Positions 1-6,069 of a stretch of DNA of 6,674 nucleotides are shown one piece after another. The stretch is taken from the NCBI GenBank assembly GCA_030740295.1, contig JASLXP010000910.1, forward strand, positions 1 through 6,674, read 5' to 3'. The translations under genes and the position numbers were made by a program. The notes under the pieces are model-generated. The model did no database searches and was not told where the DNA came from. It saw nothing but the letters and a program-made list of their open reading frames with translations. Numbering within the stretch: position 1 is the first letter of the stretch; each line of letters begins with the position of its first letter. Source of the DNA: Planctomycetota bacterium (GTDB taxonomy: Bacteria; Planctomycetota; PUPC01; JACPCR01).

Positions 1-195
1 TTCGTAATTCGGCAGTTCGCCGTCGGCCACCACCTGGATGCCCTTGAGGCTCGAGCCATCGTTGAGCTCGAGAAATGAAAAGCCGCCTTTGGAATCTCGC
101 CGCGTGCGCAGCCAGCCATGAACGATGACCTCGGCGCCAAAGTCAGTGCGCTGGCGAAGGTTTCGGATCCGGTCTTCTGGTTCGAGTGTTTTCAT
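1..195 (-). CDS. asnS: Asparaginyl-tRNA synthetase, N-terminal part (cut by window edge)
   Basis: Class IIb aminoacyl-tRNA synthetase that charges tRNA-Asn with asparagine in the cytoplasm. Only the first 65 codons lie in the window; family members are usually about 430-470 residues, so the aminoacylation domain is outside. The visible part is the N-terminal OB-fold anticodon-binding domain. Residues 25-48 read as the family signature, VHGW followed by [19 protein letters not shown], and residues 61-64 read LPNY. Both match bacterial AsnRS as I remember it (E. coli has RTRRDSK and SLPNYN at the same places). The ATG at 193-195 is preferred because the first beta strand then begins about 20 residues in, as in relatives. 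No strong Shine-Dalgarno precedes it, only a purine-rich GAAGAA. AspRS and LysRS share the fold, but the [12 protein letters not shown] segment points to AsnRS. The upstream same-strand gene ends 216 bp away, so an own promoter is likely. Confidence 0.9.
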   Translation of the reverse strand, partial: MKTLEPEDRIRNLRQRTDFGAEVIVHGWLRTRRDSKGGFSFLELNDGSSLKGIQVVADGELPNYE

Positions 196-411
196 ATGGT
201 TCTTCAATCTCGAGGTAGTCAGAAAGATGGCCAGACGTGATGACACGTTGGTCGGCATTTCTCACAAAGTCAGATGTCCAGCAATGTGGCGGCAGGCTGG
301 TGCCAGCCTGGCTGCCAATGTCTTATCGGGTTTTATCGCGACAAAGCAACTCAACACTTGTCTTCTGATTTCAAGGTCTGTGGGCATGGCGCATGATGAG
401 CCAACACGGCT
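196..411. other. Intergenic spacer between the GH-like gene and asnS
   Basis: This stretch carries no convincing gene. Both flanking genes are on the minus strand, so it should hold the end of the GH-like transcript and the asnS promoter and leader. Directly after the GH-like stop codon the minus strand can form a small hairpin (GAGCC, loop GTGTT, GGCTC; 398-412) with no U tract. The main structure is the palindrome at 287-317, listed separately. I could not find a -35/-10 pair with acceptable spacing for asnS by eye. Confidence 0.5.
287..317. repeat. GC-rich imperfect palindrome, possible REP-like element or terminator
   Basis: The arms CAGGCTGG (293-300) and CCAGCCTG (303-310) are exact reverse complements. 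The outer TGGC (287-290) and GCCA (314-317) also pair, giving a long hairpin with a small internal loop. As RNA the inner stem is about seven GC-rich pairs closed by a GUGC loop. It sits between two minus-strand genes and could end the GH-like transcript, but no T run follows on the minus strand. On the plus strand a TTTTAT lies 14 bases past the structure. From memory, similar palindromes with a GTGGC edge and CAGGCT/AGCCTG arms are scattered through intergenic regions of Planctomycetes and Verrucomicrobia. Only one copy is in this window, so its repeat status is unproven. Confidence 0.45.
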
Positions 412-2934
412 CTACTTTTCAATCCGAAGAATCCTACCCCATCCGGGCTCCAGCCGGATTCGAAATGGGCCGTCCTCAACAGAAAAGGCCTCGCCGGTAT
501 CCGCATCGATCATTCGCATTGCGTCAAACTTGAAAGTCACGTCCAGCGGCATGCCTTTGTCTTCGGCCATGTTCTTGTGAGTGGCGGCCCATTCGCCCAA
601 CGTGCGATGGTCGTTCACCAGAACAAGATAATTGTCAGCCGGCGTGCTCATCAGACTGGCGATGGCGCCTGTACCGGCGAATTGGATCCTCGGCTTCATC
701 CCCGCTGCACGGAGAACAAGTTTCCCGGACCGTTTCAACCATCCACGATACTCGGAAGGGCTCATCTCCCTGGGATGGTTAGCTTCCTCCCATTTGATGG
801 CCGCAGTTCGGATTCCGGTGACGCCTGCTAATCGCGCCCCATCGGTAAAGACGACTGCTCCTTCGGCGGCAATGAAATCTCTGATTCGAGAGGCAATGTC
901 TGCGGGAGTCGTGCGGATATCGGGGGCCACGAGAAGACGGTAATGCTTAAGCGCGCCCGCACGAATCTCATCGTCATAGAGGACATCGAAGGGCTCGCCT
1001 GTCGTCAGCACTGCACGAAAGAGGTCTTCCGCGCGTTCCATGGCGAACGAGAAATCGTAACGTCCCTCTCCCTGGTGAACGGCATCACAGTGGCTCAACC
1101 AGAGCGCAGACCGGCGCGGAGTCGGTTCCCACGTAGTCAGGAGTTTGCCGTGCTTCAAATAGAGCTCCCGGTTCAGCTTCGCCAGGGCAGCCCACGCTGC
1201 TTCGCCGCCGGGCCGGTATTCAAACTGGCTGTAGTGAATGTATTGATAGCCCCAATGGGTGATATCGGACGCGCCGAAAGCAACGGCCAGCCAGCATGCC
1301 TCGGTCAGCATGTCGGCCGGAGTGGACGCGGGTGCGATGCGATCATTTCCTAGCTGAGGCCCGATGCAGATGCGATGCCCGCCCGATCGTTGATGAACGC
1401 GCGCACGTTCTACATAGAAAGGAACGCTGAGGGGGCTGCGCGGCCGGAAGTGCACGCGTATCCAGTGCTGCACCATGTTCATCCCCGCGAACTGGCCGAT
1501 GCAGGCGCGGTCCATCACCGGGTCTGTGGTCACCTCAACGCTGGGGTAACTGGCAAGGATGGCCTTCGCGGTAGCTTTGTGGAGCGGAATGAAACTTCCC
1601 GCGCTGTGCCACCAGTGCAGAAAGCGGTAGCCGGGATCATCATCAGGAATGATGCCCCGCGGCGCGCCCAGCAATCGTCTGTGCTTGCCAAGAAGTTTCG
1701 GCCAGGGCGCGCCGGCAGGCAGGGCCCCTGCATCCGCTGCGGCCCTGCGCACAAGCGGCGTATCGACAGGCGGCGCCATGTATTCACTGTCGAGCATGAC
1801 TCGAAGACGCGGATGACCGCTCACTTCCCATGCCTTCAGCAGTTCGAGCGTCTTGGCAGTCGAACGTCTGATGAAATCCGGATCGAGATAATAACTGTCA
1901 CCAGTGCCCTTCACGTGAGAACGAGGGAACAGATACATCGCCGGAGACAGCCCCGCATCCTTCAGCGATTCAGGATCTGCCAGACCGCCCCGGGACTGCA
2001 CCACGTCACCGCGCTCCGCAAGCTCCGTCAAAGCCCAAGGCTTGTACCCGGTCTTGCTGCCATCCCAGAACTGCACCCTCACTTTTGGCTGTTCCTTAAT
2101 CGTATTCCTCCACGCCAGAATTTCCCGGGAACGCATAGCCCAATTCTTCCTTTTTACAGCGAGTTCATCTTTCATCCTCGCCAACTCCTCGGCAGGCCAA
2201 TGGGTTACCTTTACGGAATGAAGAATGATGCTGGTTTCCCTGCTGCCGCCGCCTTTTGATTTGCTCAGAGTCAATCTCCCTTTCGACCAGGCAGGGAGAT
2301 CCTGTTTGCGATAGAGCCATGGGGCTGAGTCTGCCGCATGCACAAATGCTTTCAGCGAGGTCACAGACATTTCAAAGGTCACCCGGTATCGCTTGCCGGG
2401 TTCCCATCGCGGCCCCCCGTAATAGTGCATCTCTGTTCCATGGTAGCGCACCATCGGACGTGACCTGTCCCGACCAAAGACGACCGACTGGTAACCGCGT
2501 TTTCCCCATTGAATGCCAAACGAGAAAGCCTGCAGCCCCACGGCGGAAGGAGTCTGAAACGTGAACTCCCACTCGACAGCCTGGATTGTCTCCAGATTGG
2601 TCGGCCGGCTGAGTCTGAACTTCTGATCATTCGCAACGGCTATCAATAGACCTTCTTTGACCCGGCGTGTTGCCATTGCCGTGGACGTGTTTGCCGAAGG
2701 GTCCTCGCTCGCGTCTCCTGCAGGCTTAGGGAAATCCGTGGATTTCGCACTCCCTTCCGAAACGGCCAGTTCCCACTCCGGTGCAAGCTTGCTCTTGCCA
2801 AAGTCCACATGGAAATCCTCTGCGTTCTGCGCGCTGCGCACATTCAAAGCCAGAAAGAGGATAACTGCTGGCAGGAGGTCGATACGGCGCGAATATGAAT
2901 CGCTTGGCGGTTGTCCCAAAGTCTGAGCATTCAT
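412..2934 (-). CDS. Probable secreted GH42-like glycoside hydrolase with N-terminal lectin-like domain
   Basis: 840 residues from the ATG at 2932-2934. I chose this over the TTG at 2977-2979 because it puts a signal peptide at the start: basic RR (16-17), hydrophobic LLPAVILFLALNV (20-32), then a small-residue region ending SAQNA (34-38). Neither start has a Shine-Dalgarno. Residues 120-246 look like a laminin-G/concanavalin-type beta sandwich (VEWEFTF, MHYYGGPRWEPGKRYRVTFEM, then a strand ending VKVTHWP). A charged helix (about 247-275) leads into a probable TIM barrel (about 283-600) with VQFWDG, VMLDSEY (380-386) and the late strand GASDITHWGY. Residues 630-700 (FDVLYDDEI, YRLLVAPDI, RIRDFIAAEGAVVFTD) resemble the glutaminase-like trimerisation domain of GH42 beta-galactosidases. 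The C-terminus (about 750-840), ending PGWGRILRI, looks like a small beta sandwich. It likely acts on a carbohydrate outside the cytoplasm. The usual Asn-Glu acid/base motif is not evident, so activity and substrate are unknown. An uncharacterised non-catalytic homologue is the alternative. Confidence 0.7.
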   Translation of the reverse strand: MNAQTLGQPPSDSYSRRIDLLPAVILFLALNVRSAQNAEDFHVDFGKSKLAPEWELAVSEGSAKSTDFPKPAGDASEDPSANTSTAMATRRVKEGLLIAVANDQKFRLSRPTNLETIQAVEWEFTFQTPSAVGLQAFSFGIQWGKRGYQSVVFGRDRSRPMVRYHGTEMHYYGGPRWEPGKRYRVTFEMSVTSLKAFVHAADSAPWLYRKQDLPAWSKGRLTLSKSKGGGSRETSIILHSVKVTHWPAEELARMKDELAVKRKNWAMRSREILAWRNTIKEQPKVRVQFWDGSKTGYKPWALTELAERGDVVQSRGGLADPESLKDAGLSPAMYLFPRSHVKGTGDSYYLDPDFIRRSTAKTLELLKAWEVSGHPRLRVMLDSEYMAPPVDTPLVRRAAADAGALPAGAPWPKLLGKHRRLLGAPRGIIPDDDPGYRFLHWWHSAGSFIPLHKATAKAILASYPSVEVTTDPVMDRACIGQFAGMNMVQHWIRVHFRPRSPLSVPFYVERARVHQRSGGHRICIGPQLGNDRIAPASTPADMLTEACWLAVAFGASDITHWGYQYIHYSQFEYRPGGEAAWAALAKLNRELYLKHGKLLTTWEPTPRRSALWLSHCDAVHQGEGRYDFSFAMERAEDLFRAVLTTGEPFDVLYDDEIRAGALKHYRLLVAPDIRTTPADIASRIRDFIAAEGAVVFTDGARLAGVTGIRTAAIKWEEANHPREMSPSEYRGWLKRSGKLVLRAAGMKPRIQFAGTGAIASLMSTPADNYLVLVNDHRTLGEWAATHKNMAEDKGMPLDVTFKFDAMRMIDADTGEAFSVEDGPFRIRLEPGWGRILRIEK

Positions 2935-2974
2935 GAAATGTTGAAAATCAGATTGAATGCATGTCTGAGTTCGT

Positions 2975-2992
2975 ATCAATAGACAGATTGAT
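2975..2992. promoter_or_regulatory. Perfect dyad in the divergent promoter region (possible operator)
   Basis: ATCAAT (2975-2980) and ATTGAT (2987-2992) are exact inverted repeats separated by AGACAG. They lie 32 bp before the metallophosphoesterase ATG and 40 bp before the GH-like ATG, where a repressor or activator of either gene could bind. CAGATTGA also occurs as a direct repeat at 2949-2956 and 2984-2991, so the half-site motif appears three times in 45 bp. The whole 90-bp region is AT-richer than the genes around it, as expected of a promoter region. A weak plus-strand pair, TTGAAT (2953-2958) and TATCAA (2974-2979), has only 15 bp spacing, so no promoter is called. Confidence 0.35.
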
Positions 2993-3024
2993 CAGGAATC
3001 TAACACTGCTGCTTCAATAGCACG

Positions 3025-3660
3025 ATGCAAATCCTCCTTCTCACCGATACCCATGGGACGTTTATCTCCCATGAAACCACGGAATGGCGGCTTGAAGAAT
3101 ACCCAATCGATCTGATCCTCATCGCCGGAGACTTCAGCTATTTCGATCAGCAATACGAACGATTAATGGAATTGGTGAAATCATCTGGTGTTCCATTCTT
3201 CTTTACATCCGGCAATCACGAATCGGTGGAATTCTGCAAAAACGTGGAGTTGCTTTACGGCGGAGTCTACCTTGATGGCGCTTATATCCGATACCGTGAG
3301 CTCTGCCTTGCCGGGCTCTGCGGTCACGACATCTTCTATCCCAACCGCGCAAATAACATTGTGGATTTTCAAAACCTGCAGATCGATATGAGAGGCACCA
3401 GATTTTCCATTCTACTGTCGCACGAGCCGCCACGTCCCTGGCTTTTTCAGGGAAGAGATTGCGGATCTTTACTCGTGCGCGAGACAATTGAACATCACGG
3501 ATTTGATCTTGTGGTCACTGGACACCTTCACACGAAGACGCCCCGAATTGAAACCATGGAGCAAGGTACGAAAGTAATAAACCCCGGCACTCGTGGCGCG
3601 GTCATCGAGTTGGATACGACTTCAGGCGAATTTGAAATCCTCAGTCCGATGATGGACTGA
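3025..3660 (+). CDS. Calcineurin-like metallophosphoesterase (YfcE/MJ0936-type)
   Basis: 211 residues, a normal length for single-domain members. All metal-binding blocks of the family are present in order: D8-x-H10 (TDTHG), G35-D36 (IAGDFSYFD), G63-N64-H65-E66, H133 (LLSHEPP) and G166-H167-x-H169 (TGHLHTK). These ligands normally hold two divalent metals, so the protein should hydrolyse a phosphomono- or phosphodiester in the cytoplasm. No signal peptide or membrane segment is visible. The C-terminal INPGTRGA (185-192) is typical of the small YfcE/MJ0936 group, whose known members act on model phosphodiesters. The physiological substrate cannot be read from the sequence. The start is the first ATG in frame and places the first beta strand (QILLLTDTH) at the N-terminus, as in relatives. 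There is no recognisable Shine-Dalgarno. It is divergent from the GH-like gene and 269 bp from the next gene, so probably transcribed alone. Confidence 0.88.
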   Translation: MQILLLTDTHGTFISHETTEWRLEEYPIDLILIAGDFSYFDQQYERLMELVKSSGVPFFFTSGNHESVEFCKNVELLYGGVYLDGAYIRYRELCLAGLCGHDIFYPNRANNIVDFQNLQIDMRGTRFSILLSHEPPRPWLFQGRDCGSLLVRETIEHHGFDLVVTGHLHTKTPRIETMEQGTKVINPGTRGAVIELDTTSGEFEILSPMMD

Positions 3661-3929
3661 CGTGCTCTCCATCTCACCAATACACCGGCGAGGCGCCTCT
3701 CACACAGCCTGATGCAGGCAAGCCCTGCTGAGTGACTGGCCATGTGATCTCTGCTTAAATCCTGGCAAGGGCCTTAGATGCCATTACTCAAATACATCCA
3801 GCCTTGCCGACTGAGTTATTCTATAGACACGGTGACCTCTCGAAATGGCTTCGGTCGTCTGCTGTAGCTCCCTTTCTTCGCAAGTGAGAGCTTCGATTTG
3901 CCCACAACATCATCAAGGAGGTAAGCACC
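3661..3929. other. Intergenic spacer before the epimerase/oxidoreductase unit
   Basis: 269 bp with no supported gene; the small frames in it are under 45 codons and lack family-like sequence. It contains a 10-bp palindrome GAGGCGCCTC (3690-3699) 30 bp after the phosphoesterase stop. Two overlapping, mutually exclusive short hairpins follow: GCCTG-ATG-CAGGC (3707-3719) and GCAGG-CAAGC-CCTGC (3714-3728). None has a T run, so no intrinsic terminator is called. The promoter of the downstream pair should lie here. TATAGA (3822-3827) is the best -10-like hexamer, but I see no -35 at proper spacing. Confidence 0.5.
3915..3922 (+). promoter_or_regulatory. Near-consensus Shine-Dalgarno (AAGGAGGT) for the epimerase-like gene
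   Basis: AAGGAGGT ends seven bases before the ATG at 3930, an ideal distance, and fixes that start. It is the only strong ribosome binding site in the window; the other complete genes and asnS have weak or no such site. Confidence 0.85.
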
Positions 3930-4790
3930 ATGAAAGTCGGTATCGACAGCTATTGTTATCACAGATTCTTTGGTGAGGTCTATCCTGAACAGGAGAAACC
4001 AACCAAAGAGATGACGCTCGAGGATTTTATCAGGCGGGCAAAAGAACTGGCCGTCGATGGAGTCTCTCTGGAATCCTGTTTTATACCCCGCTTTGACAAG
4101 TCATATCTCAGTGAGATCAAGGGAATGCTTGATGAAGCAAACCTGGATCGGGTCTTTGCCTGGGGGCATCCGGATGGACTGGAGGGTGGCAAAAACGAAA
4201 AGGCCTTTGATGAAATGATGGCAAGCATCGAATACGCCCATGATATCGGTGCCAATGTCATGAGGGTGGTTGGCAGCAGCCTGATGTTCCGATTTGAACC
4301 GCATGGGCCGCAGATCGAAAAACTGTCACAGATGTTTTCAGAGGCTGCGAGAGAAGCGGAAAAGTACGGCATCAAACTGGCAGATGAAAATCACATCGAC
4401 TTTGACTCGGATGAAATGCTCACCCTCATCGACAATGTCAACTCTCCCTATTTTGGGATTAATTTTGACACAGGTAATTTCATGCGCGTCCTCGATGACC
4501 CGGTTCAAGGGATGGAGAAGCTGGCAAAACACGTGTACGCCACCCACATCAAAGATCTGAAACCCCAAAAGGGCGCAGCAGTAAATGACTGGTTTTTCTT
4601 CTCCAGTACACCCATCGGTGACGGATTCGTTGACAATCAAAAACTGGCCCAGATTCTGAAAGACAATGACTATGAAGGTTTTCTGGCCGTAGAGATCGAT
4701 TTCCTGCATCCGGATTATAACAACGACGAAGACCAGGCAGTTGAACAGAGCGTTAAGGCGCTAAAAGACATAGTTGGCAATCTCGTATAG
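3930..4790 (+). CDS. Sugar-phosphate isomerase/epimerase-like protein (xylose isomerase-like TIM barrel)
   Basis: 286 residues, full length for the AP endonuclease family 2 / xylose-isomerase-like TIM-barrel group, which includes IolE, IolH, hydroxypyruvate isomerase and keto-sugar 3-epimerases. The four usual divalent-metal ligands can be assigned: E153 (LADENH), D180 (GINFDTGN), H206 (YATHIKDLK) and E255 (LAVEID). H80 (WGHPDG) sits where a substrate-binding histidine is often found. The N-terminus MKVGIDSYCYH is the first barrel strand, and MRVVGSS (111-117) a middle strand. No signal peptide is visible; it should be cytoplasmic. Reactions in the family are isomerisation, epimerisation, dehydration or lyase-type rearrangement of sugars and polyols, and sequence alone does not choose among them. 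It is the first gene of a unit with the oxidoreductase gene 11 bp downstream, which suggests it handles the product or precursor of that enzyme. Despite the old family name, a DNA-repair role is unlikely. Confidence 0.85.
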   Translation: MKVGIDSYCYHRFFGEVYPEQEKPTKEMTLEDFIRRAKELAVDGVSLESCFIPRFDKSYLSEIKGMLDEANLDRVFAWGHPDGLEGGKNEKAFDEMMASIEYAHDIGANVMRVVGSSLMFRFEPHGPQIEKLSQMFSEAAREAEKYGIKLADENHIDFDSDEMLTLIDNVNSPYFGINFDTGNFMRVLDDPVQGMEKLAKHVYATHIKDLKPQKGAAVNDWFFFSSTPIGDGFVDNQKLAQILKDNDYEGFLAVEIDFLHPDYNNDEDQAVEQSVKALKDIVGNLV

Positions 4791-4801
4791 GCATCCAAAT
4801 C

Positions 4802-5959
4802 ATGAAAAAGCTGAATGTAGGAATGATTGGCTACAAGTTTATGGGGAAGGCCCACAGCAATGCCTGGAAGCAGGCTCCTCATTTCTTTGATGTGGATGTC
4901 GAACCAGTCCTGAAAGTGGCTTGTGGCCGGCATGCAGGTCCCTTGCAGGAATTCGCGGACCGCTGGGGTTGGGAAGAAGTCGAGACCGATTGGCAGAAAG
5001 TTGTCCAGAGAGACGATATCGACATCATTGATATCGGCGTGCCGACCCATCTTCATCATGAAATCGCGGTGGCTGCGGCAAAATCGGGCAAACACATTTT
5101 TTGTGAAAAACCCATGGCCCTCACTTACGAGCAGGCCAGGGAGATGTACGAGGCCGCGGAAGAGAATGGAATAAGACACTATTTGAACCACAACTACAGG
5201 CGTTGCCCTGCCGTTCAGCTTGCCAGGAAACTAATTGATGACGGCAAAATCGGCCGGATCTTTCACTGGCGGGGAGCCTATCTGCAGTCCTGGATTGTCG
5301 ACCCAGGTTTCCCTCTCACATGGCATCTGCAAAAAGAGACTGCTGGTTCAGGCCCCCACGGAGATCTTAATTCCCACAGCATCGATCTGGCGCGGTTTCT
5401 GGTCGGGGAGATCAAGCGTGTCACTTGTATGACAGCTAACTTCATCCAGGAAAGACCGCTACCCGATGAAGAAGCATCCGGCACCTTTAAGGGCGCTACA
5501 AGGGGCAGTGAGAAGGGTAGGGTCAGTGTCGAGGATGCGGCCTTCATGCTGGCGGAATTTGAAAATGGTGCGCTGGGTTCTTTTGAAGCCACTCGATTTG
5601 CACCGGGGAGGAAGAATTATAACTATTTTGAAATCTATGGGAGTAAGGGAAGCCTCATCTTCGACCTCGAAAGAATGAATGAACTGCAGTTCTTCTCTAA
5701 TGATGACCCTGATGATTCCCAGGGATTCAGGACCATCCTGGCGACGGAGCCGTCACATGCCTATGTTGAAAACTGGTGGCCGCCCGGGCACATCATCGGA
5801 TACGAACACGAATTTGTGCATGCGGTTGTAGATTTTCTGGATGCGATCGTAAATGAAAAAACAATAGAACCTAATTTCTATGATGGCATGAAGGAGATGC
5901 AGGTTTTAGAGGCAGGTCTTGAATCTGCAGCAGGTGGTAAGAGCGTTGTCGTGAGTTAG
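4802..5959 (+). CDS. Gfo/Idh/MocA family NAD(P)-dependent oxidoreductase
   Basis: 385 residues, typical for the family. An N-terminal Rossmann fold (1 to about 125) starts LNVGMIGYKFMGKAHSNAW, where the dinucleotide loop is G10-Y-K-F-M-G15; the middle glycine of the classic GxGxxG is replaced, which I recall as normal for one subgroup of the family. Further signatures are DIIDIGVPTHLHHEIA (74-89) and E102-K103-P104, whose lysine is the conserved catalytic or cofactor-contacting residue. In the C-terminal alpha/beta domain, HGDLNSHSIDLARFL (186-200) supplies the conserved aspartate and histidine (D188, H192). The enzyme should oxidise or reduce a hydroxyl or keto group of a sugar, inositol or glycoside in the cytoplasm. 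No Tat or Sec signal is present, unlike many secreted paralogues in PVC bacteria. The 11-bp gap after the epimerase-like gene and the weak ribosome binding site suggest co-transcription and perhaps translational coupling. The exact substrate is not determinable. Confidence 0.9.
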   Translation: MKKLNVGMIGYKFMGKAHSNAWKQAPHFFDVDVEPVLKVACGRHAGPLQEFADRWGWEEVETDWQKVVQRDDIDIIDIGVPTHLHHEIAVAAAKSGKHIFCEKPMALTYEQAREMYEAAEENGIRHYLNHNYRRCPAVQLARKLIDDGKIGRIFHWRGAYLQSWIVDPGFPLTWHLQKETAGSGPHGDLNSHSIDLARFLVGEIKRVTCMTANFIQERPLPDEEASGTFKGATRGSEKGRVSVEDAAFMLAEFENGALGSFEATRFAPGRKNYNYFEIYGSKGSLIFDLERMNELQFFSNDDPDDSQGFRTILATEPSHAYVENWWPPGHIIGYEHEFVHAVVDFLDAIVNEKTIEPNFYDGMKEMQVLEAGLESAAGGKSVVVS

Positions 5960-6007
5960 AGCATGCGTTTTCGAGGGCGGCTTCGTGCGGTTGGGGATCG
6001 ACTGAGT

Positions 6008-6036
6008 GCCCGGCACCGTTCGCGGTCGAGCCGGGC
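6008..6036 (+). terminator. Strong hairpin after the oxidoreductase gene (probable terminator without U tract)
   Basis: GCCCGGC (6008-6014) pairs with GCCGGGC (6030-6036). Inside, ACCG (6015-6018) pairs with CGGT (6023-6026) around a TTCG loop, leaving a three-base bulge CGA (6027-6029). That makes 11 pairs, mostly G-C, starting 48 bp after the stop codon. No run of Ts follows, only TGTTGT, so it may be a weak intrinsic terminator, an mRNA 3'-end stabiliser or an attenuator before the next gene. Confidence 0.5.
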
Positions 6037-6069
6037 GCAGTGTTGTACGCGACGTTGAGACTTTCACTT

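Noticed and set aside
125..580. A 151-codon plus-strand open frame
   Set aside because: It overlaps the 5' end of asnS and the 3' end of the GH-like gene on the other strand, and its translation shows no family-like sequence.
1375..2259. A 294-codon plus-strand open frame
   Set aside because: It lies entirely antisense to the GH-like gene, is rich in Arg, His and Pro without fold-like patterns, and the minus-strand frame covers the whole region with recognisable domains.
2935..2979. A 15-codon N-terminal extension of the GH-like protein from TTG 2979
   Set aside because: The extension would move the signal peptide about 35 residues inward, has no Shine-Dalgarno, and overlaps the dyad. The ATG at 2932-2934 is more natural.
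3707..3728. Overlapping short hairpins as a terminator or attenuator
   Set aside because: The stems are 5 bp with no T run and no leader peptide; chance occurrence is likely.
3804..3827. TTGCCG and TATAGA as a promoter for the epimerase-like gene
   Set aside because: The spacing is only 12 bp, too short for a sigma-70-type promoter.
3845..3975. A 43-codon small open frame overlapping the epimerase-like start
   Set aside because: It has no ribosome binding site and no recognisable sequence, and it runs across the strong Shine-Dalgarno of the real gene.
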